DNA of 64,000 nucleotides from Chryseobacterium sp. OV279 (GCF_900128945.1 NZ_FQUD01000001.1:1477450-1541449); one strand, 5' to 3'. Shown: positions 1-9,330, counted from the stretch's first letter. Numbers and translations are program-made. The notes: a model not told the origin generated them from the letters alone.

Positions 1-1145
1 TTATCGAAAAGCGTCCATGCGCCATTCGATCCTATATATGCTGATACGCTGGTTATGCTCAGCCCGTTGCTGAAATCCAGAGAGGTATTAAATCCTTTGA
101 ATGCAATACTGTTGAGGTATTGCTGTAGAGTAGGCGGGATCGTCTGAAACCAGTTCTGCCCGGCCATCAGTCCAAATAAACTGAGCGGGGTAAGGGGTTT
201 ATCCGGTTCGGAAGCTACATTCAGCAAGAAAGAAGAGGATCCTGATTCAACGGCTGCACTAAAATTCAACACAATCGCATCGCCAGCCGCCAGTAACAGG
301 CGGAAGTAGAGTATAGGTGTCTGTACTTTTTCCGTCTCACCTGCGGTTGGCATCAACCCATCATCCGTTTCGTACTCAAGGCGCAATGCATCTCCTTCAT
401 CTTCCGGTTCGGTGGGAATGGTCTCTTCTTCTGTTTTAATCTGAAACCCTATACCAGGGTTGCTGACTTTCAGAAATCCCAGGGATATCAGAGTGGCATC
501 TACATTGACAAAAAGATCCAGATCAGGATAAACGATATCTTCATTGTTAACCTGTGAAGGATCTATACTTCCCACAAGAGCCAGCTGTGTAGACGAGGTC
601 CAGGAAGTAAAGAAATTCACAACAGGCTGCAGCCATTTGGTCAGGGTAATAAGTGCTGCAAAGTTCTGACCTTCCGTTAATGAAATATTTTGTTGCTGCC
701 ATTTGAAAGCAGCCACTTCATTAGTACTGAAAATAAAGGAAGGCGAAGTGTAAGGAAGATTATCAAATACACCGCCGGTCATATACTGCCAGCTTGTGGC
801 AAATGTCCAGTTGGAGAGATTGATCTGTATGGTAAACTGAACTTCATCCGCATCATTCGCTGTAACGGTCAGGGTGACGGAAGTATTAGTCTTTTCTACA
901 TTAAGTATGGCCGCCGTTGCGTTGGTAATCGTTAATGTTTCTCCAGGCTCAGGGATAGAAGTACCGGAGATGTCGATCAACAGAAACGAATCAACAGGCA
1001 GCTTGTAGCTTTTGGACAAAAGATCGTCCAGCCCAGCCTGAGGGATCAGGTCCGAATCGGTAAAAGATGCTGCGTTAATAGTAATGTTGTTATTATTGGC
1101 AGCGGCCTGGCTCCTGAAGATAGCAGCTAATTTGGATAAGCTCAT
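1..1145 (-). CDS. Unrecognised protein, C-terminus cut by window edge
   Basis: An open frame starts with ATG at 1145 (MSLSKLAAIFRSQ) and runs about 381 codons without a stop to the left edge, so the C-terminus is missing. There is no signal peptide or membrane segment. The visible part is rich in S/T/N and beta-type alternation, with aromatic patches such as NLSNWTFATSWQYM and an acidic stretch (EPEDEGDALRLEYE). The phrase DALRL also occurs as NALRL in the 1217-residue protein upstream, and both describe long beta-rich chains, so a distant relationship is possible. It is the last visible gene of a minus-strand series, 17 bases after the nuclease-fold gene. I do not recognise the family. Confidence refers to the gene being real. 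Confidence 0.75.
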   Translation of the reverse strand, partial: MSLSKLAAIFRSQAAANNNNITINAASFTDSDLIPQAGLDDLLSKSYKLPVDSFLLIDISGTSIPEPGETLTITNATAAILNVEKTNTSVTLTVTANDADEVQFTIQINLSNWTFATSWQYMTGGVFDNLPYTSPSFIFSTNEVAAFKWQQQNISLTEGQNFAALITLTKWLQPVVNFFTSWTSSTQLALVGSIDPSQVNNEDIVYPDLDLFVNVDATLISLGFLKVSNPGIGFQIKTEEETIPTEPEDEGDALRLEYETDDGLMPTAGETEKVQTPILYFRLLLAAGDAIVLNFSAAVESGSSSFLLNVASEPDKPLTPLSLFGLMAGQNWFQTIPPTLQQYLNSIAFKGFNTSLDFSNGLSITSVSAYIGSNGAWTLFD

Positions 1146-1162
1146 AATAAAAAGTTATTCGG

Positions 1163-2527
1163 TTAAACGTCTACAATTAATCCCATATGGTCACTTGTAC
1201 TTCTGACCCTTCGGTAATTGTTCCAGCCAACAAAAGTGGTCATAGCCCCTATATTGCCTCTAACATAACCGCCATGTCCTCCGGGACCTGCCGGTGGAAG
1301 TGCCAGAGCGGAAGGTAATCCTGCCGCAGGCATTCCTGCATTCAAAGCCATAGCAGAATTGTATACCAGGCTTCCCGGCGGTGCGCCCACTATCGGCGGT
1401 GCATCCCGGTTATACGTCGTGCCGGTTACCCTGTTCACGATGGTGATATTCGCGGCGGGTCCGACAGCTGTTCCTCCGCCATATCGGGTCAGTATATTAT
1501 CCACACTCGAGAAAGTATCCTGGATCACATACTCGTAACCGGGATATCCGTTGGTCTGCCACGGTCTTGCACTGTTGTGGGATCTGATCATGGTGCATAC
1601 ATAGCCTTTGTCCGGCCATACATTGGGTGTGGGGTTGATCTGGCGTGTATAGCCGACACCTCCGGGAAGGTTATTAAGTAACCGATCATAAGCAATAGGC
1701 TCGAAATGGGTGTTAAAAATATCCACATTAAAGTCTCCGACGATCACGCCCACTTCATTGACGGCAAGGTTGGTCGTCATTTCCTGGATATAGGAAAGCT
1801 GGTTGGTACCGTCTGCCGACTGTTGTTTTTTGGGAGAAGCATGAAAGGAAAGTAATTTGATCGTCCTTCCGTTTGCAGGTTCCCAGAATGTCGTTAAAAA
1901 AGGAGTTCTGTTAAAAGCATTCGGAAAATCCAGTACAGGGGCTACACCTCCGACAGCAGGTCCGTGGAACTGCCATTGGCCCGCCAGGTGACGGTAGGGT
2001 ATTCCCGGATTAATCAGATTTCCTCCACCGGGTGCATTACCCAGAGGGAGAGCACCTGTCCAGTTGATTCCATAATTGACAAGATTTCCAGCTCCGATAT
2101 TGGCTACTGAATCAGAGGGATTAGCTCCGCCCTGCCAGCCCCATGGACCTGTAAACTGTACATTGGCATGGTTATAAAAAACGGAAATACCTTCCTGTAC
2201 ATTACCCTGTCCCAGTCTGAGTGGAGGAACAAGCCGCCAGTCGTTGGGTGCCGGAAACCAGGCCCTTAACTGTTGAAGCAGGAACAGGCTGCCCGTCTCC
2301 CCACCTGCTGTGATCAGCGTACCGGGAGCGCCTGTGCCCGTAGATGTTTCTACCACCACAAAAATATCGGGAGTATTCTGGATAAGGGTTGTACGGATCA
2401 CTTCTCTTCTGTAACCGGCCTGTGGCGGAGGGATCGTAAGCGTTCCATCCCGTTTCCGCTTGGCTCTGGGTTCATTTATTTTGTTGATTCCGAACTTTTC
2501 AATGTTCCAATATAAGATACGGGCCAT
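1163..2527 (-). CDS. Endonuclease/exonuclease/phosphatase (DNase I-like fold) protein
   Basis: The 454-residue product carries the ordered motifs of the EEP superfamily: WNIEKF at residues 7-12 (metal-binding Asn8), VVVET with Glu60, SFHASP with His229, VGDFNVD with Asp265 and Asn267, and the terminal TSDHMGL with Asp446-His447. All catalytic positions are therefore present. Substrates in this superfamily include DNA, RNA, inositol phosphates and sphingomyelin, so the substrate cannot be named. A Gly/Pro/Asn-rich stretch (about residues 105-200) interrupts the domain and is longer than usual. There is no signal peptide, although the neighbours look like structural or carrier proteins. It lies 32 bases downstream of the 1217-residue gene and is probably cotranscribed. 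An active toxin or effector role is only inferred from context. Confidence 0.85.
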   Translation of the reverse strand: MARILYWNIEKFGINKINEPRAKRKRDGTLTIPPPQAGYRREVIRTTLIQNTPDIFVVVETSTGTGAPGTLITAGGETGSLFLLQQLRAWFPAPNDWRLVPPLRLGQGNVQEGISVFYNHANVQFTGPWGWQGGANPSDSVANIGAGNLVNYGINWTGALPLGNAPGGGNLINPGIPYRHLAGQWQFHGPAVGGVAPVLDFPNAFNRTPFLTTFWEPANGRTIKLLSFHASPKKQQSADGTNQLSYIQEMTTNLAVNEVGVIVGDFNVDIFNTHFEPIAYDRLLNNLPGGVGYTRQINPTPNVWPDKGYVCTMIRSHNSARPWQTNGYPGYEYVIQDTFSSVDNILTRYGGGTAVGPAANITIVNRVTGTTYNRDAPPIVGAPPGSLVYNSAMALNAGMPAAGLPSALALPPAGPGGHGGYVRGNIGAMTTFVGWNNYRRVRSTSDHMGLIVDV

Positions 2528-2559
2528 AAGACATCGATTTTAGGTTTATAGCAACAGGT

Positions 2560-5500
2560 TTATACATTCTTGTTATAGGCAGCATACCAGCCCAGACTTT
2601 TGGCTGTAGCTCCGGGATTGGGATTACCGAACAAAAGGAAGTCGGTATTACCGCCCGGTGGCAGTTTCAGGATACCCAGTAGTTTCAAAGCGATATTGGA
2701 CAGGGTAAGCAGGTAGGACTGCTGGTCCACTACATATTGCAGGCTCAGTTTATTAATAGCGAGCTTCAATACGCCCTGGATACTCAACAGTTTGGCATTG
2801 CTGGCAGTCCCGGGCAGCTTGATCCCCACAAAAGCATTATAGCCGGGAGCTGCAATTTTAGAACCTGGACTCCATGCGATAAGGAGACTGGCATTAAAAC
2901 CCATACTACTGGCCAACTCGCCGGGTGAACCCATATTAAGGGTCATCTGCAGACCATACCAATCGCCTGTAATTCCTGTAGCATTGATGCCGGGTAAGGA
3001 GAGTTTTAAATAGCCCTGACCTGACGGCGCCGAGTCGTCATTACCGCTCAGCAGTTTATTGATCTGTAGAGCAAAATTGGGATAAAGACTGTTGAGTCTG
3101 GCATTGCTTTGTGATGAGTTAAACGCGATCTGCGAGGCATCAAAAGCATAAGTGGTCACTGTTGGCGTATTGAGATTAAAGGCCATATTTACATACAGAT
3201 TGCTGTAATTGAGTCCGCGTTGCAGAGTGCCATCATTCGATGCGATACCAAAGGAAAAAGCATCCAAAGGATAGTCTGAGCCATCTTGGGTGGTTGCCTG
3301 AGCGATCATCGTATCAAAGTTGAGGTAGCCCCACATCGTAAATCTTGATTGTATATCGAGTGCTGCAGGATCTGTCGTGAGGGTGTTGAATTGTATTTTA
3401 GTGATCTCTACATTGGTCAGCAGATTACTGTCAAAGTAGAACAAATTATCGTCTTTATTGTCGAAAACATAGACCGGAGTACCGTTGTGATCCTGATAAG
3501 TACCGTTCAGTACTACCGTTTTCAAGCTATTGGAACCATAAGGATTGTTAGTGCTGGTCACTTTATCTGAGAACAGGTTGTTCATGGTGAGCTGTAATTT
3601 ACTGGCAAAGTCCTTGATGGCGGTATTTTCAAATAATACCTGCAGGAACAGTACTTTAAAATCGTAAGTGGCTCCCGCTGCAGGCTGTACCGGTTTATTG
3701 GGGTTCAGTCCCTGTGATATCTGCTGTGCATAAGCGGGATCAACGTAATTGATCAGTCCAAACAGCGAACTGACGGGATCCATGGTGATCACACCGCTAG
3801 CATCTACCCGGTTCACTTCTATTCCAAAATGATGCGCGTAGAAGTTTTTAAGGTTGATACCGCTGATCAATCCTTTTAACTGTTGCGGGAATTCCTGTAA
3901 ATCGATCGTTGCTTTTAAAGCCAGAATACCATTCCAATTGGGATCATTGATGATGGCGTGAAACTTCTGATAATATTCCAGCTGACCGGAAGCAGGATCG
4001 GCCAGTGCTGCATTGTAGGCATCTTCGGCTGCTTCAAGATAGGTCTGGAGCCAGGATGATACCGCGACCAGCTGATTATAAGCAGCGGCGGAATCGGTGT
4101 TGTTTTTATCTATGTTAAATGCATTGGCCTGGGTCCATTCTTTGGGATTTTTTACCCGGTCGATGATGGAGCCTTTGCAGAATTTAAAAATTAATACATT
4201 ATTGTAATCGGCGTAGGTATTACTGGTCCCTACGTTCAGATCAAACGGCCAGTCTTCAATGGACATTTTATTGTTGAACACAGGTTGACTGCTTGAACCA
4301 CCGCCGGGTGTATTCATGGTTGAAAACAAATCGCCCAGATACTGATTATTGGTCACTACCAGAAATTGCTGGTTGGTGAGGAAAGCACTTTGCATTTCAG
4401 GCATCAGGTTAATGAGGCTGAGCTGGTATTGTGGAGGTGTTGCCGGAGTTTGTCCCTCCGGGTTAAGGTATTCGGGCGAACCGCTGTTAACGGTATTTTG
4501 TGCCAGGTTCAGTAAACTCCAGTTACCATCGTTGCTCACATTGGCGACCAGGCCCTGTGGAGTGGTTGAGGCTGTATAGTCTGTAGCTGCAGTTTTGGCC
4601 ATGGCTCTTTTGGCCTTGCTTTTACTGCTGTGTGGTGTAGTGAAAGCAGCCGATATCAATGTTTTTCTTTCGGCGCTGAGTACCTTGGATTCAAATGTGC
4701 CAATACCATCAGCACTGGGTGGAGGTACGGGATTTACACCAAGATAAGGTGCCATAGGTACTGCAAAACCAGTGGTTTGAGGCATATCTACGGAAGGTTC
4801 GTAAAAGCCGAGAAATCCTGTGATATTGTTACTAGGCGATGCCACCCCATGATCTTTAGCGTATAAAGAAGCGCCCTGAGGCTGTGAGGCATACTGCACA
4901 TTTCCGGGTGTGGCAGCTACGATATTCGCCCATGCTGTCAGATAAGTACTGTCGAGTACGGGTTTATCAGTGCCGGGGTTGGCGAGGGATACTTCCTGAC
5001 CGGGAAAGTTGGCCGCAAAGGCCGCCTGTTTTGAGGTAAAACGTATGGTGTCGCCGGTGATATTACCAGCGTTGTTTTTATAGGGAGTAAATGAAACCAC
5101 TTCTGTACCGGAAAGGCCGGGCAGTAAGCTGTACTGTCCGTTTTCATCGGCAAAAGCAGCCTGTGATGCGCCTGGGTCGAGGTAAAAATCTCCCTCGGGC
5201 GACAGGTAAAATGATTTGATCCCTGCAGCATCCTGCGGGGATATGACAAAGCGTGCGCTAGTGTCTGTTGGGAAGAGATTATTGACCGGTGCTCCTGAAT
5301 CTACCATGTCCACTGCGGGCCATAAGGTAAGAGGGTAACCGGTATTAATGGCGTAGTAACTGGGCAGGCTGGCTGCTCTTGTCTTACTGGTACTCACATT
5401 GTAGATCTGGCCGGTGATGGCGAAATAGGTATTCAGTCCGTCATTATTGGCTACATCAAGCAGATCGATTTCGGTTTGGGTAATGAGATAATCATTGGTA

Positions 5501-6213
5501 CTGCCTGTCTGCAGGATGGGATAAGCAAAGTAAGAAGGTGCTGTGCTGTCGCCATAGTAGTAGTTGTTTTGCAGACCGTATCCTTTAAAGTCAAGGTTCA
5601 TATTCAGACCCAGCAAAAAACGGAAGGAGCCCGTACCCGGGCCGCTGAAAGGAATGGTAATGTCGCTTCTGAACAGAGAGCTGGTACCGAATACTTTGTT
5701 GGCAAAGGTCATATTAGGGTTGCCAGGTGTCCATGTGAGGCGTAAAGCATTAGAGTCTTCGTCCGGTTGCAGCTGCATCACGGTATTGTTCTGGATGGAT
5801 AGCGTACCGAAGCCGCTGCCGATGGTTACAGTAAATGGTTGCCCTACCACAAAAGGCGCGGTGGGGCCAAATTGTGCGAAGTTCAGGACGGTTGTATTTT
5901 GGGTGGAGGGTGTTTTGTTAGGGTCGGTTAGCCATGCTGTCGTGAGATTGGCCGTCACATTCTGCCGGAACTTAAAAAGGTAAGGCCGGTAGGTGTCAAT
6001 AAAGGTTTTTGCATCAGAGGGGGCTGTTTTGGCGAACAGGAAATAGACCTGCTGCTGTAAAGCCACTTTCAGGCTGATGGTAGGGTCGGTATAAGCAGAT
6101 CCATCAGGAAGCAATAAAGCGGTCCAGTGCTGTCCTATCTGATTACATATATAGAGCGCAGGATTTCCTGAATTTTCATTGCTGAATAGGGTCTCTGTTT
6201 CGGATGGTGCCAT
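2560..6213 (-). CDS. Large unrecognised 1217-residue protein
   Basis: A single uninterrupted frame of 1217 residues with no signal peptide, sorting tail or clear transmembrane segment. The N-terminal 30-90 residues contain a compact region (HWTALLLPDG, then a helical KVALQQQVYFLFAK). The rest alternates beta-rich segments with many N, T, P and aromatic residues. A lysine/alanine-rich linker (SKSKAKRAMAKTAATD) sits near residue 540 and may divide the protein in two. The C-terminal third contains amphipathic beta and helical stretches (LKLAINKLSLQYVVDQQ, LSNIALKLLGILKL). It sits between two small paralogous genes and the EEP-fold gene. Base composition is well above the rest of the window (34 G/C of 60 at 4981-5040), suggesting transfer. 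No function can be assigned. Confidence 0.85.
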   Translation of the reverse strand: MAPSETETLFSNENSGNPALYICNQIGQHWTALLLPDGSAYTDPTISLKVALQQQVYFLFAKTAPSDAKTFIDTYRPYLFKFRQNVTANLTTAWLTDPNKTPSTQNTTVLNFAQFGPTAPFVVGQPFTVTIGSGFGTLSIQNNTVMQLQPDEDSNALRLTWTPGNPNMTFANKVFGTSSLFRSDITIPFSGPGTGSFRFLLGLNMNLDFKGYGLQNNYYYGDSTAPSYFAYPILQTGSTNDYLITQTEIDLLDVANNDGLNTYFAITGQIYNVSTSKTRAASLPSYYAINTGYPLTLWPAVDMVDSGAPVNNLFPTDTSARFVISPQDAAGIKSFYLSPEGDFYLDPGASQAAFADENGQYSLLPGLSGTEVVSFTPYKNNAGNITGDTIRFTSKQAAFAANFPGQEVSLANPGTDKPVLDSTYLTAWANIVAATPGNVQYASQPQGASLYAKDHGVASPSNNITGFLGFYEPSVDMPQTTGFAVPMAPYLGVNPVPPPSADGIGTFESKVLSAERKTLISAAFTTPHSSKSKAKRAMAKTAATDYTASTTPQGLVANVSNDGNWSLLNLAQNTVNSGSPEYLNPEGQTPATPPQYQLSLINLMPEMQSAFLTNQQFLVVTNNQYLGDLFSTMNTPGGGSSSQPVFNNKMSIEDWPFDLNVGTSNTYADYNNVLIFKFCKGSIIDRVKNPKEWTQANAFNIDKNNTDSAAAYNQLVAVSSWLQTYLEAAEDAYNAALADPASGQLEYYQKFHAIINDPNWNGILALKATIDLQEFPQQLKGLISGINLKNFYAHHFGIEVNRVDASGVITMDPVSSLFGLINYVDPAYAQQISQGLNPNKPVQPAAGATYDFKVLFLQVLFENTAIKDFASKLQLTMNNLFSDKVTSTNNPYGSNSLKTVVLNGTYQDHNGTPVYVFDNKDDNLFYFDSNLLTNVEITKIQFNTLTTDPAALDIQSRFTMWGYLNFDTMIAQATTQDGSDYPLDAFSFGIASNDGTLQRGLNYSNLYVNMAFNLNTPTVTTYAFDASQIAFNSSQSNARLNSLYPNFALQINKLLSGNDDSAPSGQGYLKLSLPGINATGITGDWYGLQMTLNMGSPGELASSMGFNASLLIAWSPGSKIAAPGYNAFVGIKLPGTASNAKLLSIQGVLKLAINKLSLQYVVDQQSYLLTLSNIALKLLGILKLPPGGNTDFLLFGNPNPGATAKSLGWYAAYNKNV

Positions 6214-6254
6214 AAGAATAGGTATTGGTTCTCAAAATGGAATAAGGTGAATAC

Positions 6255-6683
6255 TTAACCAGGGCAGAATAGCATAACAAGAATCACAACATCCATCAAT
6301 GACAGATTTAATACGGTGATTTTCTTGCCTTCAAAGTTGCCTACAGTAATGAGCTGCTGGCCGGGCCTTAAAGAATGTATACCATTGAAAGTTTCCGCAT
6401 TGTCCATTTGAATGGTATCAGGGGCACCGGTCAAAACGGCCATCGCTATATTAGCCTGACTGGTATTGGTGATCGAACAGATACAATCGCTTCCGTTATT
6501 AGTTAGTTTTTGTGCATATTCAAAACGGGAAAGCGATACGGTATCAGCTTTAGACCTGGCCAGCCCCTGACCCATTGCCAGGGTATGGCCAAGAATAAAT
6601 AGTAAAAGGATCTGAAAGTGAAGTTTATAGCTGCACTTAGCTGGTTTGGCACTGAATAGTTGCCTCAGCATCATTTTGAGCAT
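6255..6683 (-). CDS. Small exported protein, paralogue of its upstream neighbour
   Basis: The 142-residue product has a basic N-terminus followed by a hydrophobic segment (LHFQILLLFILGHTLAMGQG, about residues 21-40) that looks like a signal peptide. The mature part aligns by eye with the upstream 116-residue protein: SITNTSQANIAMAVLTGAP matches TIANSSRSNVLKFAISGAP, and FNGIHSLRPG matches LDGIYSLKPN. Both end in an NxT-type beta segment. The first Met overlaps the upstream gene by 47 bases; Met4 and Met5 would overlap by 38 and 35. An overlap of this size is unusual and may reflect duplication of one gene followed by recruitment of a new N-terminus. The family is not recognised. Confidence 0.6.
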   Translation of the reverse strand: MLKMMLRQLFSAKPAKCSYKLHFQILLLFILGHTLAMGQGLARSKADTVSLSRFEYAQKLTNNGSDCICSITNTSQANIAMAVLTGAPDTIQMDNAETFNGIHSLRPGQQLITVGNFEGKKITVLNLSLMDVVILVMLFCPG

Positions 6684-6987
6684 TAGTGATGTTTGTGATA
6701 GTGACTGTAGAGCCTACAAAATCACCAAAAGCAGTCAACACAATGTTGGGAGAGTTAGGCTTTAAAGAGTAGATTCCATCAAGCATTTGTCTTGGATTGC
6801 CTGCGTCTTCTACAGAAATACCGCTTCCTGGTGCTCCTGAAATAGCGAATTTCAGTACGTTGCTTCTGCTGGAGTTAGCAATAGTAATAGTGGAGTTTGT
6901 TCCGTTTGCTGTGTTCCAGGTACAAAACTGACCTGATTTAATACTAGCGTTTCCACTTTGATTGATTACTGGATTTTGTGATGCCAT
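6637..6987 (-). CDS. Small unrecognised beta-rich protein, first gene of the cluster
   Basis: A 116-residue product starting MASQNPVINQSGNAS, with no signal peptide. It is rich in N, S, T, G and I/V in alternation, predicting a compact beta-sandwich (for example STITIANSSRSNVLKFAISG and GSTVTITNITNAQ). There are only two cysteines. It is the first minus-strand gene after the 1.1 kb AT-rich spacer, so the cluster promoter should lie just upstream, though I found no convincing TAnnTTTG box there. Its mature fold appears duplicated in the next gene. Small abundant first genes of this kind are often structural or carrier subunits, but that is inference. Confidence 0.7.
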   Translation of the reverse strand: MASQNPVINQSGNASIKSGQFCTWNTANGTNSTITIANSSRSNVLKFAISGAPGSGISVEDAGNPRQMLDGIYSLKPNSPNIVLTAFGDFVGSTVTITNITNAQNDAEATIQCQTS

Positions 6988-7598
6988 AATTATTAGTTTT
7001 AAGGTTATAAAAAATATTTTTGAAAAAATGTAATGTTAGTGTGGGATAAAGAACTTAATTTTTAAATTATAGTCATGATAGCTCTCCTTCATTTTTAACC
7101 TCAATTTTATCTTATCTGAAACCTATATGGTCTTCTCTCTTTCTCTGTTATATTTTATCATCGGACTTTTCAAATTCGCCTTTGTTTATAGATGCCAAGC
7201 TTCATTAAAGAACTATTCAAAGTAAAGAAAATAAAATAATCCCCTGATAAGTGAAAATACCTGAATTACGAATTGCGTATTTATACGTAAGGATTTAATC
7301 TGTTTGTAACCAATTTATTATCATTGGGTATGCACTGCGCCTATAAGAATGAGGCTCTTTATATTCAAATTAGAGATTAATAGTTTTAGAGACTGAAAAT
7401 TTGTAAAAAATACAATTCGATCATCGTATATTGGAAATAGAGAAATGCAAAAAAAACAATTAAAAGTGAAAAATTATTTTAAAGATAAATGGACTATTTG
7501 AATGAATAATATTAATAAAAATGTAAAATTTATCCTTAAAAGTGTGGTACCATACACGTTAAGAGATGAAATTATTGTGATTATTTTTTTATAAACTG

Positions 7599-7629
7599 TT
7601 TGAACATCCACAATAAAAATATATTTTTG
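7599..7629 (+). promoter_or_regulatory. Bacteroidota-type promoter for the RCC1 operon
   Basis: TTTG at 7599-7602, a 19-base spacer, then TATTTTTG at 7622-7629, matching the TTTG-N19-TAnnTTTG consensus of the Bacteroidota housekeeping sigma factor. Transcription would begin near 7636, leaving a roughly 500-base leader before the first long gene at 8136. It is the only full match I found in this spacer. Confidence 0.6.
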
Positions 7630-7714
7630 CACTCAACAACATAAAATCCTGCTGGATAATGGTTGTTTCAAAAAAAAACTAAAAACCAAAAACTAACATT
7701 GAAAACTAATTATC

Positions 7715-7786
7715 ATGAAAATGAACACAACTTCACTGCATTTCATTTTACTCATTCATCACCACTCATTGTTTCCAACAATTTAA
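7715..7786 (+). other. Possible 23-residue leader peptide
   Basis: A short frame (MKMNTTSLHF... ending HHSLFPTI) begins about 80 bases after the predicted transcription start, in an A-rich context typical of translation starts in this phylum. It contains four histidines, three adjacent or nearly so. It may be a leader peptide, the dead start of a lost gene, or chance. There is no independent support. Confidence 0.2.
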
Positions 7787-7882
7787 AACACAGTAAGTAC
7801 TCAAAATTTCTCTAGAGCACAAGTCGTATTGAACCGATATGGCTGATCGGGTATTTCCACTCGTCAGCTGGAGATTATACTA

Positions 7883-7900
7883 TGTAATGAAAGCATTACA
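7883..7900 (+). promoter_or_regulatory. Leader hairpin 1
   Basis: A perfect 7-base-pair stem, TGTAATG / CATTACA, closing an AAAG loop, within the long untranslated leader of the RCC1 operon. No T-run follows, so it is not a simple terminator. Confidence 0.4.
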
Positions 7901-7992
7901 GGTATTCTGCATCAATTCTAGGGATGCTTGAGGAAGTTTGCTGTTGTATCAGTGATGATGCTGTATGATCCGATCCACAAAATATTTTCACG

Positions 7993-8012
7993 ATCAATGT
8001 TAATTCATTGAT
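7993..8012 (+). promoter_or_regulatory. Leader hairpin 2
   Basis: A perfect 7-base-pair stem, ATCAATG / CATTGAT, with a TTAATT loop and possible G-T extension, about 120 bases before the start codon at 8136. Together with hairpin 1 it suggests a structured leader, though AT-rich DNA yields such stems by chance. Confidence 0.35.
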
Positions 8013-8135
8013 TAAGCTTGTATTTGTCTATAAATTCATTTGATTTTGTAAGAATTTTTAATAGATAAGTCAGCTAAAGTATTTTAAAAATCAAAGTATC
8101 CATTTAATATTAAACCAATTATTCTTTTTACTATT

Positions 8136-9311
8136 ATGACAAAAAAACTACTTATCATGGCCATGACAGGTTTATCCGGGACCATGGCTTTTGCAGCCGA
8201 TCTGTATGTAAGAAACGCTGGAGCCGGCGGAGCTTATTCTACCGTAAGTGCAGCCATTACAGCTGCTTCAGACGGAGACCGCATCATTATTCAGCCCAAA
8301 ACAAACGGGACTGCCTATGTAGAAAATCTGACGATCAACAAATCGCTGACTTTTGTCTCTGAAACCAGTTATAATAAATATTTCATTCAGGGAACCATTA
8401 CCATCAATCCGGCAGCAGGAAGAGTAGTGAATATCAGCAGTTTGAGTTCAGGAAACTTTACCATCTACAACGTTGTGGCAAGTGGTCCGTCAACCGGTGG
8501 AAGAACTACCATAAACCTTTATAACTGTTATTTAAATAATGTTAATACCAACCAAACCAATACCACCACAAATATTTCGGGTTCTACAGTGTCGGGAGGG
8601 ATTAGTTTTTCCCATGGAAGAATTACGGCTAATAAAGCGCAGTCGATTTCTGCCAATTCTACCACAACAGATACAGTTCTTGCAACCACCGATATAGAAG
8701 TGTATGGAAATAAATCTGATTTTGGGTTAACACACTCACAATCCAATTATAATTTTAAATTCTACAATAATTTTTGTCGTGGGGTATTTGTGTATGCTAT
8801 TAAAACAGGCAGTGCCAACGAAATCATTAACAATACCATCTATGATCCTAATGGCGGTGACGTAGCACCATTTTTCATCAACTTAAATAATGGAAACACC
8901 GGAAATATTGCCATTATGAACAATGCAGCTTCCTTTGTGGTAGGAGCAACCAATGTTTGTATTAAAAACAATAATAATGCTACTGTGACAGCTTCTTATA
9001 ATGTATTTACCAATCCATTTGTAACAGAAGGAACTATGACCCAAAGTAACAATTCAGGATCTGTCAATATGAACTTCAACAATACGGATTACACCATAAG
9101 TGGAATGAATGCAGATGCGGGAAATCCTGACGTAAGCTATACCGATTTAGATTTAACCAGAAACGACGCCGGGCATTATGGAGGTTCCAATAGCTGGGCT
9201 AACTACTGGCCTGCAGACAGCGGAGGAAAACCTCAGGTGAACTATCTGGTAACTCCAAGAACCATCAGCAGTGGAACTTTGAACATCACCGGTTCAGGTT
9301 TTTCCAAATAA
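8136..9311 (+). CDS. Secreted protein with probable right-handed beta-helix
   Basis: The 391-residue product has a clean signal peptide (MTKKLLIMAMTGLSGTMAFA, cleaved before ADLYV). It then shows the opening typical of parallel beta-helix proteins of the pectate-lyase-like class: YVRNAGAGGAYSTVSAAI followed by ASDGDRIIIQP. Short N-, T- and I-rich rungs follow (INLYNCYLNNV, IINNTIYDP, IAIMNNAAS, CIKNNNNATV). No catalytic residues are recognisable and there is no T9SS sorting tail, so it is more likely a surface or binding protein than an active lyase. It is the first gene of the operon containing the giant RCC1 protein, 19 bases upstream of it. Confidence 0.75.
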   Translation: MTKKLLIMAMTGLSGTMAFAADLYVRNAGAGGAYSTVSAAITAASDGDRIIIQPKTNGTAYVENLTINKSLTFVSETSYNKYFIQGTITINPAAGRVVNISSLSSGNFTIYNVVASGPSTGGRTTINLYNCYLNNVNTNQTNTTTNISGSTVSGGISFSHGRITANKAQSISANSTTTDTVLATTDIEVYGNKSDFGLTHSQSNYNFKFYNNFCRGVFVYAIKTGSANEIINNTIYDPNGGDVAPFFINLNNGNTGNIAIMNNAASFVVGATNVCIKNNNNATVTASYNVFTNPFVTEGTMTQSNNSGSVNMNFNNTDYTISGMNADAGNPDVSYTDLDLTRNDAGHYGGSNSWANYWPADSGGKPQVNYLVTPRTISSGTLNITGSGFSK

Positions 9312-9330
9312 TTCTTAATGATAGAACAAT

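Larger units (their letters stand above)
6988..8135. other. AT-rich intergenic region between divergent operons
   Basis: About 1.15 kb without a convincing gene. It separates the GC-rich minus-strand cluster from the plus-strand RCC1 operon. The part from 6988 to about 7590 shows poly-A/T runs but no long frame. A promoter is seen at 7599-7629 (listed separately), followed by a leader of about 500 bases with two hairpins and one 23-codon frame. No tRNA-like or known riboswitch fold was recognised. Confidence 0.7.

Noticed and set aside
3349..5983. Plus-strand frames opposite the 1217-residue gene
   Set aside because: They are shadows in a GC-richer region, with no independent start context or conserved motif.
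7715..7786. Histidine attenuator leader
   Set aside because: The histidines are few and not a continuous run, and the downstream genes are unrelated to histidine synthesis.
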